64,000 bases of DNA, taken from assembly GCA_016109435.1 (NCBI GenBank), contig JAEILR010000020.1, positions 264,857-328,856 on the forward strand. Direction: 5' to 3'. The notes below the pieces were generated by a model, which saw nothing but the letters and a program-made list of their open reading frames with translations, had not been told where the DNA came from and searched no databases. This document shows positions 34,093 through 43,731 of the stretch, one piece after another; positions within the stretch are counted from its first letter, which is position 1, and every line of letters starts with the position of its first letter. A program made the translations under genes and the position numbers. This DNA is from Methanomassiliicoccus sp. (GTDB taxonomy: Archaea; Thermoplasmatota; Thermoplasmata; Methanomassiliicoccales; Methanomassiliicoccaceae).

Positions 34093-34812
34093 ATGGACGC
34101 TCCGGTGGTGTGGTTCGTAGGCGCCGGCCCGGGCGATCCCGACCTCATCACGCTGAAGGGCAACGAACTGCTGGTCGGCGCCGACGTGCTCATCTACGCC
34201 GGATCGCTGGTCAACCCCGCCCTGGTGGAAAGGTCCAAGGCCGGGGTGAAGCTGGATAGCTGGGGCATGAACGTCGAGGAGCTGGTGATGGCCATGGTGG
34301 ACGCGGCCAGGGCGGGAAAGCGAGTGGTGCGCCTGCATAGCGGCGATCCCTCCCTCTACGGCTCCATCGTCGAGCAGATCGCCGAGCTGGAGCAGCAGGG
34401 AGTGGAGGTCACTATCATCCCCGGGGTCAGCTCCCTGTTCGCTGCGTCCGCGGCGCTTAAGACCCAGTACACCCTCAAGGGCGTCTCCGAAACGCTCATC
34501 GTGACCAGGCCGGCGGGCGAGACCCTGGAGGAGGATGATATCTCCAGGCTGTCGGAGACCGGCGCGTCCATGGTGTTCTTCCTGGGAACCGAGAAGCTGC
34601 CTGAGATCGTAGACAAGCTGAGGTGCCCGCCGGACACTCCCGCCGCCGTGGTCTACCACGCCTCCTGGCCGGACCAGAAGGTCGTACGCGGCAATGTGGG
34701 GGACATCGCCCGGAAGGCGGAAGAGGCCGGCATCCGCAAGACCGCTCTGATCATCATCGGTGGCGTCGTGGACCCCATGGGACGCTACCAGAGGTCGGTG
34801 CTGTACTCATGA
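34093..34812 (+). CDS. cbiF: Cobalt-precorrin-4 C11-methyltransferase
   Basis: A 239-residue class III methylase. FVGAGPGDPDLITLKGNELL at the start, then IYAGSLVNPALV, RLHSGDPSLYGSIVEQIAEL and IIPGVSSLFAASAALKTQYTLKGVSET, all diagnostic of CbiF/CobM. Full length. Its stop overlaps the cbiG start (ATGA). Confidence 0.95.
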   Translation: MDAPVVWFVGAGPGDPDLITLKGNELLVGADVLIYAGSLVNPALVERSKAGVKLDSWGMNVEELVMAMVDAARAGKRVVRLHSGDPSLYGSIVEQIAELEQQGVEVTIIPGVSSLFAASAALKTQYTLKGVSETLIVTRPAGETLEEDDISRLSETGASMVFFLGTEKLPEIVDKLRCPPDTPAAVVYHASWPDQKVVRGNVGDIARKAEEAGIRKTALIIIGGVVDPMGRYQRSVLYS

Positions 34813-35675
34813 GGACCGCCGTCGTTCATGTCGGTCATCCGCAGCAGGCCGCCGAGGTGGGCAGGTGGCTAGGCGCCGAGGTCTTCGAACACTCCGACGG
34901 TATCTTCGAGAGGTTGTTCCGTGAGTACGAGGCCATCGTCGCGATAATGGCCATCGGGATCGTGGTCAGGAAGATCGCTTTACTTGTACGTGACAAGTGG
35001 GTCGATCCCGCCGTGGTCGTGGTCACCCCGGACCTGAGGTTCAGCGTTCCCATCCTGGGGGGCCACCATGGCGGTAACGAGATCGCTCGAAAGTTGTCCG
35101 CCCTTGGTCCGGTTCCTGTAATATCCACGGCCACCGACGCCCTGGGCCGGGACTCGGTGGAGGAGATCGCGTCGAGGAACGGCCTGGAGGTCATCAACAA
35201 GAGCAGTACCGTGGAGGTCAACCGGGCGTTCCTGGACGGTGACGTCCCGGTGTACCGCATAGACGGCCCGGCCGTGGTGCTGGCATATTCCACCGTTTCG
35301 GTGCTGGCGTCCCCCGGAGAGTACATCGTGGGCATCGGGTGCAATCGGGGCACCGCCGCGGCGGAGATCGCCCAGGCGGTGCTCGACGCGTTGTCGTCGA
35401 ACGGGATCGCCGCAAGCGATGTCCTGGCCTACGCCTCCACGGCCAAGAAGTTCGACGAGGCCGGCCTGGTGTCCGCCGTCCGGGAGATCGGAGGGCGGCT
35501 GTTCTTCATCGATGACGAAACCATCAACACGCAGCCCGTGGCCACTCAGTCCCGGGCCGACCTCATCGGCCTGATCGGAGTGGCGGAACCGTCGGCCCTG
35601 GCGCTGGCGAGGAGAAAGGAACTAGTGATGCAGAGGAGGGCGTACGGAAATGTCACCATCGCCATCGCAAGATGA
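34809..35675 (+). CDS. cbiG: Cobalt-precorrin-5A hydrolase
   Basis: A 288-residue enzyme that opens the C20 lactone with loss of acetaldehyde. N-domain has EAIVAIMAIGIVVRKIALL and PDLRFSVPILGGHHGGNEIARKL (the HHGG motif), the C-domain starts GIGCNRGTAAAEIAQAV and contains ASTAKKFDEAGLVSA. Start ATG 34809 overlaps the cbiF stop; the longer frame upstream is antisense-like. Overlaps cbiH by 26 nt. Confidence 0.94.
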   Translation: MRTAVVHVGHPQQAAEVGRWLGAEVFEHSDGIFERLFREYEAIVAIMAIGIVVRKIALLVRDKWVDPAVVVVTPDLRFSVPILGGHHGGNEIARKLSALGPVPVISTATDALGRDSVEEIASRNGLEVINKSSTVEVNRAFLDGDVPVYRIDGPAVVLAYSTVSVLASPGEYIVGIGCNRGTAAAEIAQAVLDALSSNGIAASDVLAYASTAKKFDEAGLVSAVREIGGRLFFIDDETINTQPVATQSRADLIGLIGVAEPSALALARRKELVMQRRAYGNVTIAIAR

Positions 35676-36444
35676 TGTCAGCGGAAGATTGTTCGTGGTG
35701 AGCACCGGCCCCGGGGACCTTGACAACCTGACCCCCCTGGCCCGCCGGGCGATACTCGAATCGGACGTGGTCATCGGCAACCGGTTCTACCTGGACCAGC
35801 TGATGCCGCTGTTGGAAGGGAAGAGGATCATCCATTCGTCCATGGGCCACGAGGTGGAGAGGGCTAGGGAGGCCGTGCTCCTGGCCCGCGGTTCGAAGGT
35901 GTCCATGGTCAGCGGCGGGGACGCCGGGGTGTACGGCATGGCCAGCATCGTCCTGGAACTCGCGCAGAAGGAGGCCCCGGGGATGAAAGTGAAGATCGTG
36001 CCCGGGGTGACCGCTGCCACGGCCGCGGCCTCCATCCTCGGATCTCCGCTATCCAGCGATTTCCTGGTCATCTCGCTCAGCGACCTGCTCACGCCGTGGG
36101 AAGTGATCGAGAGACGCCTAGACCTCGGTTTCCAGATGGGGATACCCATGGCGGTGTACAACCCCCGTAGCCGGAACCGTCAGGGGAACCTCAAGAAGGC
36201 GCTGGAGATCGGGCTGAGGCATGCCAGGCCGGATACCCCGGTGGGCATCGTCAGGAACGCCTACCGCGGCGAGGAGGAGAGCTTCACTGTCACCGACCTT
36301 GGCTCGCTGTACGAGGACGACAGCGAGGTGGACATGCATTCTATGGTCATCATCGGAGGAGAGGGTACCAAGCTGATGAAGGAGGGAGAGAATGTCAGAG
36401 GGATCATCACGCCGAGAGGCTACCACCGGAAGTACGTATATTGA
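35650..36444 (+). CDS. cbiH: Cobalt-precorrin-3B C17-methyltransferase
   Basis: A 264-residue class III methylase causing ring contraction. FVVSTGPGDLDNLTPLARRA, VSMVSGGDAGVYGMASIVLELA and VPGVTAATAAASILGSPLSSDF are the CbiH/CobJ motifs; NPRSRNRQGNLKKAL follows. The ATG lies 26 nt inside cbiG. Its 3' end overlaps cbiC by 53 nt, an unusually long overlap backed by a strong ribosome site for cbiC. Confidence 0.95.
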   Translation: MSPSPSQDDVSGRLFVVSTGPGDLDNLTPLARRAILESDVVIGNRFYLDQLMPLLEGKRIIHSSMGHEVERAREAVLLARGSKVSMVSGGDAGVYGMASIVLELAQKEAPGMKVKIVPGVTAATAAASILGSPLSSDFLVISLSDLLTPWEVIERRLDLGFQMGIPMAVYNPRSRNRQGNLKKALEIGLRHARPDTPVGIVRNAYRGEEESFTVTDLGSLYEDDSEVDMHSMVIIGGEGTKLMKEGENVRGIITPRGYHRKYVY

Positions 36445-37054
36445 CCTGGGCGCGGACACCGAGGAGGGCTACAGCATCTCCAGGCGCAGCCGGCAGCTGG
36501 CCCGGAGCACCCTGGGCGACAACGGTCCGGAGGACCGCATCCGGCAGCGGTGCTCCATAGCCGTCGGCGATTTCGCTATGGCCGACCTGATGCGCTTCGT
36601 CAACGGGCCGGTACGGGCGGGACTGGACGCGCTGGGCGACGGCGCGGCCATCTTCGCCGACATCCGCATGGTGCAGATCGGCATCCAGAAGAAGGGGCAC
36701 AGTTCCCTGGTGGACTGCCTTCTGGACCACGGAGCGGACCTCGCCCGGACGAGGGGCATCACCCGCACCAGCGCAGGCATGCTCGCTTTGGGAGAGAGAC
36801 TGAACGGTTCGATCGTGGTCATCGGGAACGCGCCGTCCTGCCTGCTGTCCCTATGCGAGATGCACCCGCGGGGGGTAAGGCCGGCCCTGGTCATCGGCTG
36901 CCCGGTCGGCTTCGTCAACGCGGCGGAATCGAAGGAGGAGCTGAGGAAGCTGGACGTTCCGTCCGTTTCCACCCAGGGCACCAGGGGAGGGACCCCGGTG
37001 GCCGTCGCCGCCCTCAACGAGATCATCACCATGTTCGCCGAGGGAAGGAAGTGA
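36392..37054 (+). CDS. cbiC: Cobalt-precorrin-8 methylmutase
   Basis: A 220-residue enzyme moving the C11 methyl to C12 to give cobyrinate. The motifs GYSISRRSRQLARSTLG, FADIRMVQIGIQ and the catalytic His in the region RTRGITRTSAGM fit CbiC/CobH. GGAGGGAG lies 3-10 nt before ATG 36392, supporting a start 53 nt inside cbiH; no later ATG, GTG or TTG exists near the N-terminus. I see no clear His where the family's catalytic His is often placed, so the exact active-site residue is unverified. Confidence 0.9.
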   Translation: MSEGSSRREATTGSTYIDLGADTEEGYSISRRSRQLARSTLGDNGPEDRIRQRCSIAVGDFAMADLMRFVNGPVRAGLDALGDGAAIFADIRMVQIGIQKKGHSSLVDCLLDHGADLARTRGITRTSAGMLALGERLNGSIVVIGNAPSCLLSLCEMHPRGVRPALVIGCPVGFVNAAESKEELRKLDVPSVSTQGTRGGTPVAVAALNEIITMFAEGRK

Positions 37055-37055
37055 G

Positions 37056-38060
37056 ATGATCGACCCCGTTTCCGGGTTCCGCTATCCGGAGGCCTGGGTT
37101 TCGCTGTGTACGGACCCGTGCGACCGGGAGATGGTCCGGGACGGTCGGGGGGTGCTCACCTCGGACGGCAGGATGCTCAGGCGTGGGTTCACCACCGGGA
37201 CCACCGCCGCGGCGGCGTGCGCCGCGGCCATCCTGTCCCTGGACGGAGATGTGCGCAGCGTCAACGTTCGCCTGGCATGCGGGATCACCTACCCGGTGGA
37301 GGTATCGGGACGGGACGGCACTGCCAGCTGCTTCAAGTACTCCGGCGACTACCCTGACGACGCCACCGCGGGTATCGAGTTCCGCGCCAGCTTCGTCCGG
37401 TTCCAGGATGGTGCGGCCGTGGATGCCGGTCAGGGGATCGGCCGGTGGGACCGGGACACCCCCAGGTATCTGAAAGGAGCCCCGGCCATCAGCCGAACCG
37501 CCCTGGACTGCATCCTGGGGGCCATAGGGTCGGCGTGCCAGGTCCGGGGGGAGATTGGAGCGCTGGTCCATCTCCAGGCGATCGACGGGGAGAGGATCGC
37601 GCTCAGTACCCTCAACGGCCGGATAGGCGTCGTCGGCGGGATCTCCGTGCTCGGCTCCACCGGCCTGGTGGAACCGTGGGACGACCACCTGGGCCAAGAT
37701 TCGGTCGATCGGGCGCGGAGGGCGGAACGGGCGGTGGTCACCACCGGGCGGGTCGGGCTGAGGCACGCCCGTCTGCGGTATCCGGACCGAGAGGTCATCC
37801 TCGTGGGAGCGAACATCGGTCCGGTGCTGGACTCCCGGGAGGAGGGCCTCACGCTGTTCGGTCTGCCGGCGCTCATCATCAGGTTCATCGACCCCGCGGT
37901 CCTGGAAGGGAGCGGGCACCGGACCATAGAAGAGCTGGTCTCCTCGCCCCAGGGCAGGGATGTGGTGCGCGCCTCCATCGAGAGCTTCAAGCGCAGATAC
38001 CCCGGCCACGGGATCGCGATCATCGACCGGGACGGTTTGGTGCTGGAGGAAGCCACATGA
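37056..38060 (+). CDS. cbiD: Cobalt-precorrin-5B C1-methyltransferase
   Basis: A 334-residue CbiD, the C1 methylase of the anaerobic path, unrelated to the class III methylases. RRGFTTGTTAAAACAAAIL is the family signature near residue 45; later EPWDDHLGQDSVDRA and GRVGLRHARLRYPDRE. The N-terminus carries an extra 40 residues (IDPVSGFRYPEAWVS) before the signature, as in several archaeal homologs. Overlaps cbiE by 4 nt. Confidence 0.93.
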   Translation: MIDPVSGFRYPEAWVSLCTDPCDREMVRDGRGVLTSDGRMLRRGFTTGTTAAAACAAAILSLDGDVRSVNVRLACGITYPVEVSGRDGTASCFKYSGDYPDDATAGIEFRASFVRFQDGAAVDAGQGIGRWDRDTPRYLKGAPAISRTALDCILGAIGSACQVRGEIGALVHLQAIDGERIALSTLNGRIGVVGGISVLGSTGLVEPWDDHLGQDSVDRARRAERAVVTTGRVGLRHARLRYPDREVILVGANIGPVLDSREEGLTLFGLPALIIRFIDPAVLEGSGHRTIEELVSSPQGRDVVRASIESFKRRYPGHGIAIIDRDGLVLEEAT

Positions 38061-38641
38061 TCGTGGTAGGGGTCGGCTGCGGGCCGGGAATGTTGACCGT
38101 GGAGGCCATCGCCCACCTGCGGAACGCGAGCAGGATATTCGGTTCACGGCGGGCCCTGGAAATGGCCGGACCGTATATCCCGCCGCACTGCGAGGTCGCC
38201 CCCATCGAGGACTATTCGCGGATCGGCGAGCTTCCCGAGGATGCCGTGGTGCTTTCCACCGGCGATCCCATGCTCTCCGGGCTCGGCCACCTGGGGGTGG
38301 ACGTGGTGCCCGGCATTTCCTCGATGCAGTGCGCCTTCTCCCGATTGCGTCTTCCACTGGCGAGGGCGGTGGTGGTGGACGCCCACGGGAAGGACGAGAG
38401 CGCGGCGAGGGAGGAGATGCTGGAAGAGGTGAGCAGGGGGCGGATACCATTCGTCCTTACCGGGCCGGAGTTCGACATCGCCGACCTTGCACGCATCATG
38501 GCGGAACGGGGGATCGACGGCACCATTATCGTTTGCGAGGACCTCGGTTATCCCGCCGAGGTGATATCGTTCGGCGATCCGAAGCACCCGCCCCACGCCT
38601 CCTCCCGCCTCTTCTCGCTGATCCTCGTGAAGGACAGGTGA
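38057..38641 (+). CDS. cbiE: Cobalt-precorrin-7 C5-methyltransferase
   Basis: A 194-residue class III methylase. VVGVGCGPGMLTVEAIAHL, VVLSTGDPMLSGLGHL and VVPGISSMQCAFSRL are CbiE motifs. The C15 methylase (cbiT) is separate at the operon start, unlike fused CobL. Start ATG 38057 overlaps the cbiD stop; the long frame upstream is a cbiD shadow. Confidence 0.93.
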   Translation: MIVVGVGCGPGMLTVEAIAHLRNASRIFGSRRALEMAGPYIPPHCEVAPIEDYSRIGELPEDAVVLSTGDPMLSGLGHLGVDVVPGISSMQCAFSRLRLPLARAVVVDAHGKDESAAREEMLEEVSRGRIPFVLTGPEFDIADLARIMAERGIDGTIIVCEDLGYPAEVISFGDPKHPPHASSRLFSLILVKDR

Positions 38642-38645
38642 TGGG

Positions 38646-39998
38646 ATGGACCGTCCGCGGGTGATGATCGCCGGGGAAAGGAGCGGATCAGGCAAGTCGA
38701 CCATAACCATCGGGGTGATCGCCGCCCTAAGGGCCAGAGGTCTGGACGTCCAGCCGTTCAAGACCGGGCCGGACTTCCTGGACCCCATGCACCACGATCA
38801 GGTGGGGAGCAGGAGATCAAGGAACCTGGACACGTGGATGTTCCCGGACTGGGTGGACGCCTCGTTCCAGCGGGCCTCCGCCGGCGCGGACGTCAGCGTG
38901 GTCGAGGGAGTCATGGGCCTGTACGACGGCGTGGACGGCCGGAGGGAAGAGGGAAGCTCCGCCCACCTGGCCAAGAGATTGCAATGCCCGGTCATCCTGG
39001 TCATCGACGCCACCGCCAGCTCCAGGAGCGTGGGGGCGGTGGCCAAGGGGTTCAAGACCTTCGACCCCGAGGCCGACGTCAGGGGAGTGATATTCAACCG
39101 TATCAGCGGCCAGAGGCACCTGGACATGGTGGAGGCGGCCATCGAGGGATTGGATCTGGTCAGCCTGGGCGGCATCCCCAAGAATAAGGGGATCGAGCTG
39201 GAGAGCAGGCACCTGGGCCTCGTCCCTGCCGGAGAGAGGGACGACCGCCAGCGATACGACGGGATCAGGGAGATGGTGGAGGAGAACCTGGACCTCGACA
39301 TTCTGGTCCGCCTCGCCTCCGAGGCCCCGGAGCGGCCGGAGGCGGAGGAGCCGCCTCTGGAGAGGATGGGCGATTTCCGGCTGGGAGTGGCGAGGGACGC
39401 CGCCTTCAACTTCTACTACGAGGACAACTTCGATATCCTCAGGTCCCTGGGGGCCAGGATCGTGGAGTTCTCCCCCCTGGCGGACGACCTGCCGGAAGCG
39501 GACGGCTACTATTTCGGCGGAGGCTATCCGGAACTTCACCTGGACCGGCTGGAGTCGAACAACGCGCTGCGGGAGTCGTTGTCGAGGCGGGCAGGGGAGG
39601 GCGTTCCGGTCTACGCGGAGTGCGGGGGACTGATGTACCTCTGCCGCACGGTCAGGGGAACGGACGGCCGGGACCGGGAGATGGCCGGGGTGTTCGACGC
39701 CCGGGTGGAGATGACCCCTCAGCTCCAGGCATTGGGATACGTGGAGGCGCGGTGCGTCGACGACTGCATCATGTCCCCGGCGGGAGGAGCGATCCGGGGC
39801 CACGTCTTCCACTATTCCAGGGTCGTGTCCCATCGCCAGGAGAGGTTCTCGTACCGCTTGTCAAAGGACAAGGGAATCGACGGGGCCAGGGACGGGTTCG
39901 TGAAGGGGAATGCCCTGGCATCGTACCTGCACCTTCATTTCGGCAGTAACATCGACTTCGCCAGAGGGTTAGCGCGATCCTGCCTCGGGCGTCCGTGA
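38646..39998 (+). CDS. cbiA: Cobyrinic acid a,c-diamide synthase
   Basis: A 450-residue glutamine-dependent amidase acting on the a and c side chains of cobyrinate. The P-loop AGERSGSGKSTITIG and PFKTGPDFLDPMHH open the ATPase domain; the C-terminal amidotransferase domain has the catalytic Cys in YAECGGLMYLC and the His in HVFHYSRV. It is a paralog of cfbB at 50314, which acts on Ni-sirohydrochlorin; the operon context assigns this one to the cobalt branch. Ends the cbi operon and converges on hemD with a 62-nt gap. Confidence 0.94.
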   Translation: MDRPRVMIAGERSGSGKSTITIGVIAALRARGLDVQPFKTGPDFLDPMHHDQVGSRRSRNLDTWMFPDWVDASFQRASAGADVSVVEGVMGLYDGVDGRREEGSSAHLAKRLQCPVILVIDATASSRSVGAVAKGFKTFDPEADVRGVIFNRISGQRHLDMVEAAIEGLDLVSLGGIPKNKGIELESRHLGLVPAGERDDRQRYDGIREMVEENLDLDILVRLASEAPERPEAEEPPLERMGDFRLGVARDAAFNFYYEDNFDILRSLGARIVEFSPLADDLPEADGYYFGGGYPELHLDRLESNNALRESLSRRAGEGVPVYAECGGLMYLCRTVRGTDGRDREMAGVFDARVEMTPQLQALGYVEARCVDDCIMSPAGGAIRGHVFHYSRVVSHRQERFSYRLSKDKGIDGARDGFVKGNALASYLHLHFGSNIDFARGLARSCLGRP

Positions 39999-40060
39999 TC
40001 TCCACCCTTGAACAGGTCCAGACGGAAGGCCGCGGGGGCGTCCTGGCCCGGTCCCTGAAG

Positions 40061-40840
40061 TTACCGCGGGATTGATGCGGAGATCGATTCCAGCAAGTCG
40101 CGGAAAGTGGCGTTCACGGGTACGGCGGTCACCCGGATCCCCATCTGCTCCAGGCGCTTCCTGGTCGGTCCTCCCATCGCGCCTACGACGCGGGAATTGA
40201 GCATATCGATGACCTTCTCCCGGGAAGCGACCTTCTCCGCCGCATCGATGAACGAGGCCGCGGACAGCGAGGAGGAGAACGCGAAGGCGTCCACCTTCCC
40301 GGCCATGCTTTCATCGACGAGATACCGGACCTCCGGGGCGTCGGGGTCGGGGACGAGCTCATAGAGCACCGTTTCGGTCACCTCCGCCCCGGCCTCGACC
40401 AATCCATCATAAAGAATTCTTTCTCCGTGCGACGACCGCATCAGGTGGACCCGCTTGTACGCGAGCTCTTGTCCCATCTGCCGTACCAGGCCCTCGGACG
40501 AGTACTCCTCGGGGATCATGTCCACGCCGATCCCCCGGGCGGCCATGGCTTTAGCGGTGAGGGGGCCGATGGCGATCCGGTAGCAGCTGGAGAGAAGAAC
40601 GGCGGCGTCCTCTCCCCTCCTCGACGCCATCCTTGCCAGCGCCTCCACGCCGGTGGAGCTGGTGAGCACGGCGACATCGACCTCCTCATTCTTCAGCGCC
40701 CTGAGAAGGGCATCGAACTCCGGGCCGTCGTTCATCTCGATCTGCAGAGGGGAGGCGGCCACCACATCGAAGCCCATCTCCCTGGCCAGGACGATGGATT
40801 CCTCTAGCTTGTCCTTCGGCCGCATGACCGCCAATCTCAT
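40061..40840 (-). CDS. hemD: Uroporphyrinogen-III synthase
   Basis: A 259-residue enzyme that cyclises hydroxymethylbilane with inversion of ring D. Sequence conservation in this family is low; it is recognised by the two-domain layout, with VAVLTSSTGVEALARMA, YRIAIGPLTAKAMAARGI and the C-terminal VVGAMGGPTRKRLEQMGI matching typical HemD turns. Context is decisive: last gene of the sirohydrochlorin operon, overlapping cobA by 4 nt. Confidence 0.88.
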   Translation of the reverse strand: MRLAVMRPKDKLEESIVLAREMGFDVVAASPLQIEMNDGPEFDALLRALKNEEVDVAVLTSSTGVEALARMASRRGEDAAVLLSSCYRIAIGPLTAKAMAARGIGVDMIPEEYSSEGLVRQMGQELAYKRVHLMRSSHGERILYDGLVEAGAEVTETVLYELVPDPDAPEVRYLVDESMAGKVDAFAFSSSLSAASFIDAAEKVASREKVIDMLNSRVVGAMGGPTRKRLEQMGIRVTAVPVNATFRDLLESISASIPR

Positions 40841-41580
40841 CTGAGATCACCTAGAACCTCGCTCAGAGCGGCGACCCCGCCGACCACGACCACTGCAGGA
40901 GAGCCGACCCCCTGGCGGCGGCACTCCTCGGCCACGGCCGTGAGGGTGGAGAGGACCACCTTCTGCGATGGCGTGGACCCCCGGTGGACCACCGCGACCG
41001 GGGTATCGGGGTCCAGGCCTCCGGCCGCCAGGCGGGCCATGTTCTGTTCCAGATTGGCCATTCCCATGAGTATGACGATGGTACCGCCGGTCCGCGCCAG
41101 GGCGTCCCAGTTGATCCTCTCGTCGGGGCGGTCGTCGCGCTCGTGGCCGGTCACGAAAGTGACCAGGGGGGCATGGTCGCGGTGGGTGACCGGGATGCCC
41201 GCTACGGCCGGAGCGGCGATGGCCGAGGTCACCCCGGGAACGACGTGGACGGTGATCCCCGCCTTCCGGATTTCCTCGGCCTCCTCCCCTCCCCGGCCGA
41301 ACATGAACGGGTCCCCGCCCTTCAGCCTCACGACCATGCGGCCTTCCGACGCCTCCTCGACGATGATGCGGTTGATCCCTTCCTGCCTCACCTTGTGGTG
41401 CCCGCCCTCCTTGCCGACGTCGATGAGCCTGGCGTCCGGCCGGGCATGGTCCAGCAGCTCCGGGTTGGCCAGTTGATCGTACACGATCACGTCCGCCGTC
41501 CTGACCAGTTCCATCCCCCGCACGGTTATGAGGCCGATATCGCCCGGCCCGGCCCCCACCAGGTAGACCTCACCGGGCAA
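40837..41580 (-). CDS. cobA: Uroporphyrinogen-III C-methyltransferase (SUMT)
   Basis: A 247-residue class III methylase that adds two methyl groups to make precorrin-2, the branch point to siroheme-type, corrin and F430 routes. VYLVGAGPGDIGLITVRGMEL, RLKGGDPFMFGRGGEEAEE and VVPGVTSAIAAPAVAGIPVTHRD are diagnostic. It starts at TTG 41580 with GGGGAGGTG 6-14 nt upstream, inside the hemC 3' end (11-nt overlap). No fusion to HemD or CysG. Confidence 0.96.
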   Translation of the reverse strand: MPGEVYLVGAGPGDIGLITVRGMELVRTADVIVYDQLANPELLDHARPDARLIDVGKEGGHHKVRQEGINRIIVEEASEGRMVVRLKGGDPFMFGRGGEEAEEIRKAGITVHVVPGVTSAIAAPAVAGIPVTHRDHAPLVTFVTGHERDDRPDERINWDALARTGGTIVILMGMANLEQNMARLAAGGLDPDTPVAVVHRGSTPSQKVVLSTLTAVAEECRRQGVGSPAVVVVGGVAALSEVLGDLR

Positions 41581-42460
41581 GGTCGCACCTCCCCGCGGCC
41601 GGGCGCATGGCCTCGGCCATCTCCGTCAGTCCTTCCTCCCGACGGTCGAGAGGCATCGTCCGGTCGATGAACACGCTCTCGGAACGCACGCTCGAAATGA
41701 CCGAGCCGCGGACCCTCAGCTCCTGTCCCTGCATGGTGGCCCAGACCCCGATGGGGACCGAGCATCCGCCGCCAAGCGCTCTCAAAATGAAGCGTTCGGC
41801 CTCCACCTCCGTCCGGGTCCTGGGGTCGTTCAGCTGGCGCAACGCGGAAAGATGCTCGCTGCCCGCGGCGCACACGATGGCGATGGCACCTTGTCCGACC
41901 GCGGGGATGAACACCTCAGGATCGAGGACGTGGTGCTCCTCTTCGATCTTCAACCGGACCAGGCCGGCCCGGGCCAGGATGATGGCGTCATACTGGCCCT
42001 CCTTCCACTTCCTGATCCTCGTCGGCACGTTGCCCCTGAGGTCACGAACGTCTAGGTCCGGCCGCTTCCACAGCAGCATCGAACGGCGTCGCACGCTGGA
42101 CGAGCCGACGATCGCCCCCCGGGGCAACTTCTCCAGGGGCACCTTTGAAAGGAGTATGTCCTCCACCGGACCGCGAGGCAGGACCGCCGCCAGTTCAGTG
42201 CCTGGAGTGAGGTCCACGGGCATGTCCTTGAGGCTGTTCACCGCGGCGTCGATCTCCCCGACCACTATGCGCTGGTCCAGCTCCTTGGTGAACGCTCCGT
42301 ACCCGCCGAGGGAGGCCAGGGGCCGGTCCGTGACCCTATCGCCGACGGTCTTGAACTCCCGAACCTCGATGCCCAGATCCGGACGGCGCATCGCCAGCTG
42401 CTGGACCACCGTCCGGGTCTGGGCCAGCGCCAGGGCGCTGCCCCGGGTGCCGATGATCAT
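41570..42460 (-). CDS. hemC: Hydroxymethylbilane synthase (porphobilinogen deaminase)
   Basis: A 296-residue enzyme polymerising four porphobilinogens. N-terminus [21 protein letters not shown]; dipyrromethane cofactor Cys in ALGGGCSVPIGVWA; catalytic Asp region NSLKDMPVDL. ATG 42460 overlaps the hemL stop by 4 nt, and the 3' end overlaps cobA. Length is normal. Confidence 0.97.
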   Translation of the reverse strand: MIIGTRGSALALAQTRTVVQQLAMRRPDLGIEVREFKTVGDRVTDRPLASLGGYGAFTKELDQRIVVGEIDAAVNSLKDMPVDLTPGTELAAVLPRGPVEDILLSKVPLEKLPRGAIVGSSSVRRRSMLLWKRPDLDVRDLRGNVPTRIRKWKEGQYDAIILARAGLVRLKIEEEHHVLDPEVFIPAVGQGAIAIVCAAGSEHLSALRQLNDPRTRTEVEAERFILRALGGGCSVPIGVWATMQGQELRVRGSVISSVRSESVFIDRTMPLDRREEGLTEMAEAMRPAAGRCDLAR

Positions 42461-43731
42461 GCCGACACCTCCGCCAGGGCCTCGGCGATGGCGCCCACGA
42501 CCCTGTGGACATCCGCATCGCTGTGAGCGGTGGACAGGAAGTTGGTCTCGAACTGCGAGGGCGCCAGATACACTCCCTTATCCAGCAGCCTCAGGAACAT
42601 CCGGTCGAACAGAGCGGTGTCCGCTCCCAGAGCGTCCTGGTAGTTGGTCACCGGGCGGGACGAGAGGAACAACTGGAACATCGAGCCGATGCCAGCCACC
42701 TGATGCGGCACCCTGCTGTCCTCAAGCGCCCGGCGCAGTCCGCTGCGCAGCATCTCCCCCCTGCGGTCCAGCGGCCCGTGGCCCTGGGACCCAAGCTCCG
42801 CGATGGTGGCCAGACCGGCGGCCAATGACATGGGGTTGCCGGAGAACGTGCCGGCCTGATAGACCTTGCCCAGCGGAGATATCATGCTCATGATCTCCTC
42901 TGACGCTCCGAACACGCCGATGGGCATGCCCCCTCCGGCGATCTTTCCCAAGGTGGTGATGTCCGGCCGCACGCCATAGCGGCCCTGCGCCCCTCCCATA
43001 CCCAGCCTGAAGCCGGTGATCACCTCATCGAAGATGAGAAGCGCGCCGTGCTCGGTCGCCAGCTCCCTCAGCCTCTGTAGGTATCCTTCCTTGGGCAGGA
43101 CCGGGCCGATGTTGCCCATCACCGGTTCGACGATGATGGCGGCGACCTCTCCCCGGTTGGCCTCGAGCGTTCGCTCCGCCGAGCCCAGGTCGTTGTACGG
43201 TGCCAGGAGGGTGTTCGCGGCCACCTCCTCCAGCACTCCCAGGGAGTTCGGGGCACTGTGGGTGGTGGCGCCGGAACCGGCCTTGACCAGGACGGCGTCG
43301 TGGGCGCCATGGAAGCAGCCCTCGAACTTGAGGACCTTCTTACGGCCAGTATATCCGCGGGCAAGGCGGAGGGCGTGCATCGTGGCCTCCGTTCCGCTGC
43401 TGACGATGCGCAGCATCTCGATGGACGGATAGTTACTGACGACCGCCTCGGCGAATCGGGCCTCGGCCTCCACCGGCGCTCCGTAAAGGGTCCCCCTCTC
43501 CGCCTGTTCCTGTATCGCGCGGACCACCGAAGGATGGGCATGCCCCAGGATGAGGGGTCCGAAGGCCATGCAGTGGTCGATGTACTCCCGGCCGTCGACG
43601 TCGGTGATGCGGGAGCCCCTGGCGGAGGCGATGTACCGCGGATATGGGGCGTAGGCCCGCACCGGGGACGAGACCCCTCCGGGCATCAGGCCTCTGGCCC
43701 GCTCGTACAGCTGCATCGACCGGTCGTTCAT
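42457..43731 (-). CDS. hemL: Glutamate-1-semialdehyde 2,1-aminomutase
   Basis: A 424-residue PLP/PMP enzyme making 5-aminolevulinate. Start ATG 43731 overlaps the hemB stop (ATGA); the longer frame upstream is hemB shadow. Motifs: [15 protein letters not shown], the PLP Lys in [20 protein letters not shown], and [17 protein letters not shown]. With HemA it forms the C5 route to ALA, as expected for archaea. Confidence 0.97.
   Translation of the reverse strand: MNDRSMQLYERARGLMPGGVSSPVRAYAPYPRYIASARGSRITDVDGREYIDHCMAFGPLILGHAHPSVVRAIQEQAERGTLYGAPVEAEARFAEAVVSNYPSIEMLRIVSSGTEATMHALRLARGYTGRKKVLKFEGCFHGAHDAVLVKAGSGATTHSAPNSLGVLEEVAANTLLAPYNDLGSAERTLEANRGEVAAIIVEPVMGNIGPVLPKEGYLQRLRELATEHGALLIFDEVITGFRLGMGGAQGRYGVRPDITTLGKIAGGGMPIGVFGASEEIMSMISPLGKVYQAGTFSGNPMSLAAGLATIAELGSQGHGPLDRRGEMLRSGLRRALEDSRVPHQVAGIGSMFQLFLSSRPVTNYQDALGADTALFDRMFLRLLDKGVYLAPSQFETNFLSTAHSDADVHRVVGAIAEALAEVSA

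Noticed and set aside
37445..38056. Upstream extension of the cbiE frame
   Set aside because: Lies in cbiD out of frame; cbiE homologs start at the ATGA overlap at 38057.
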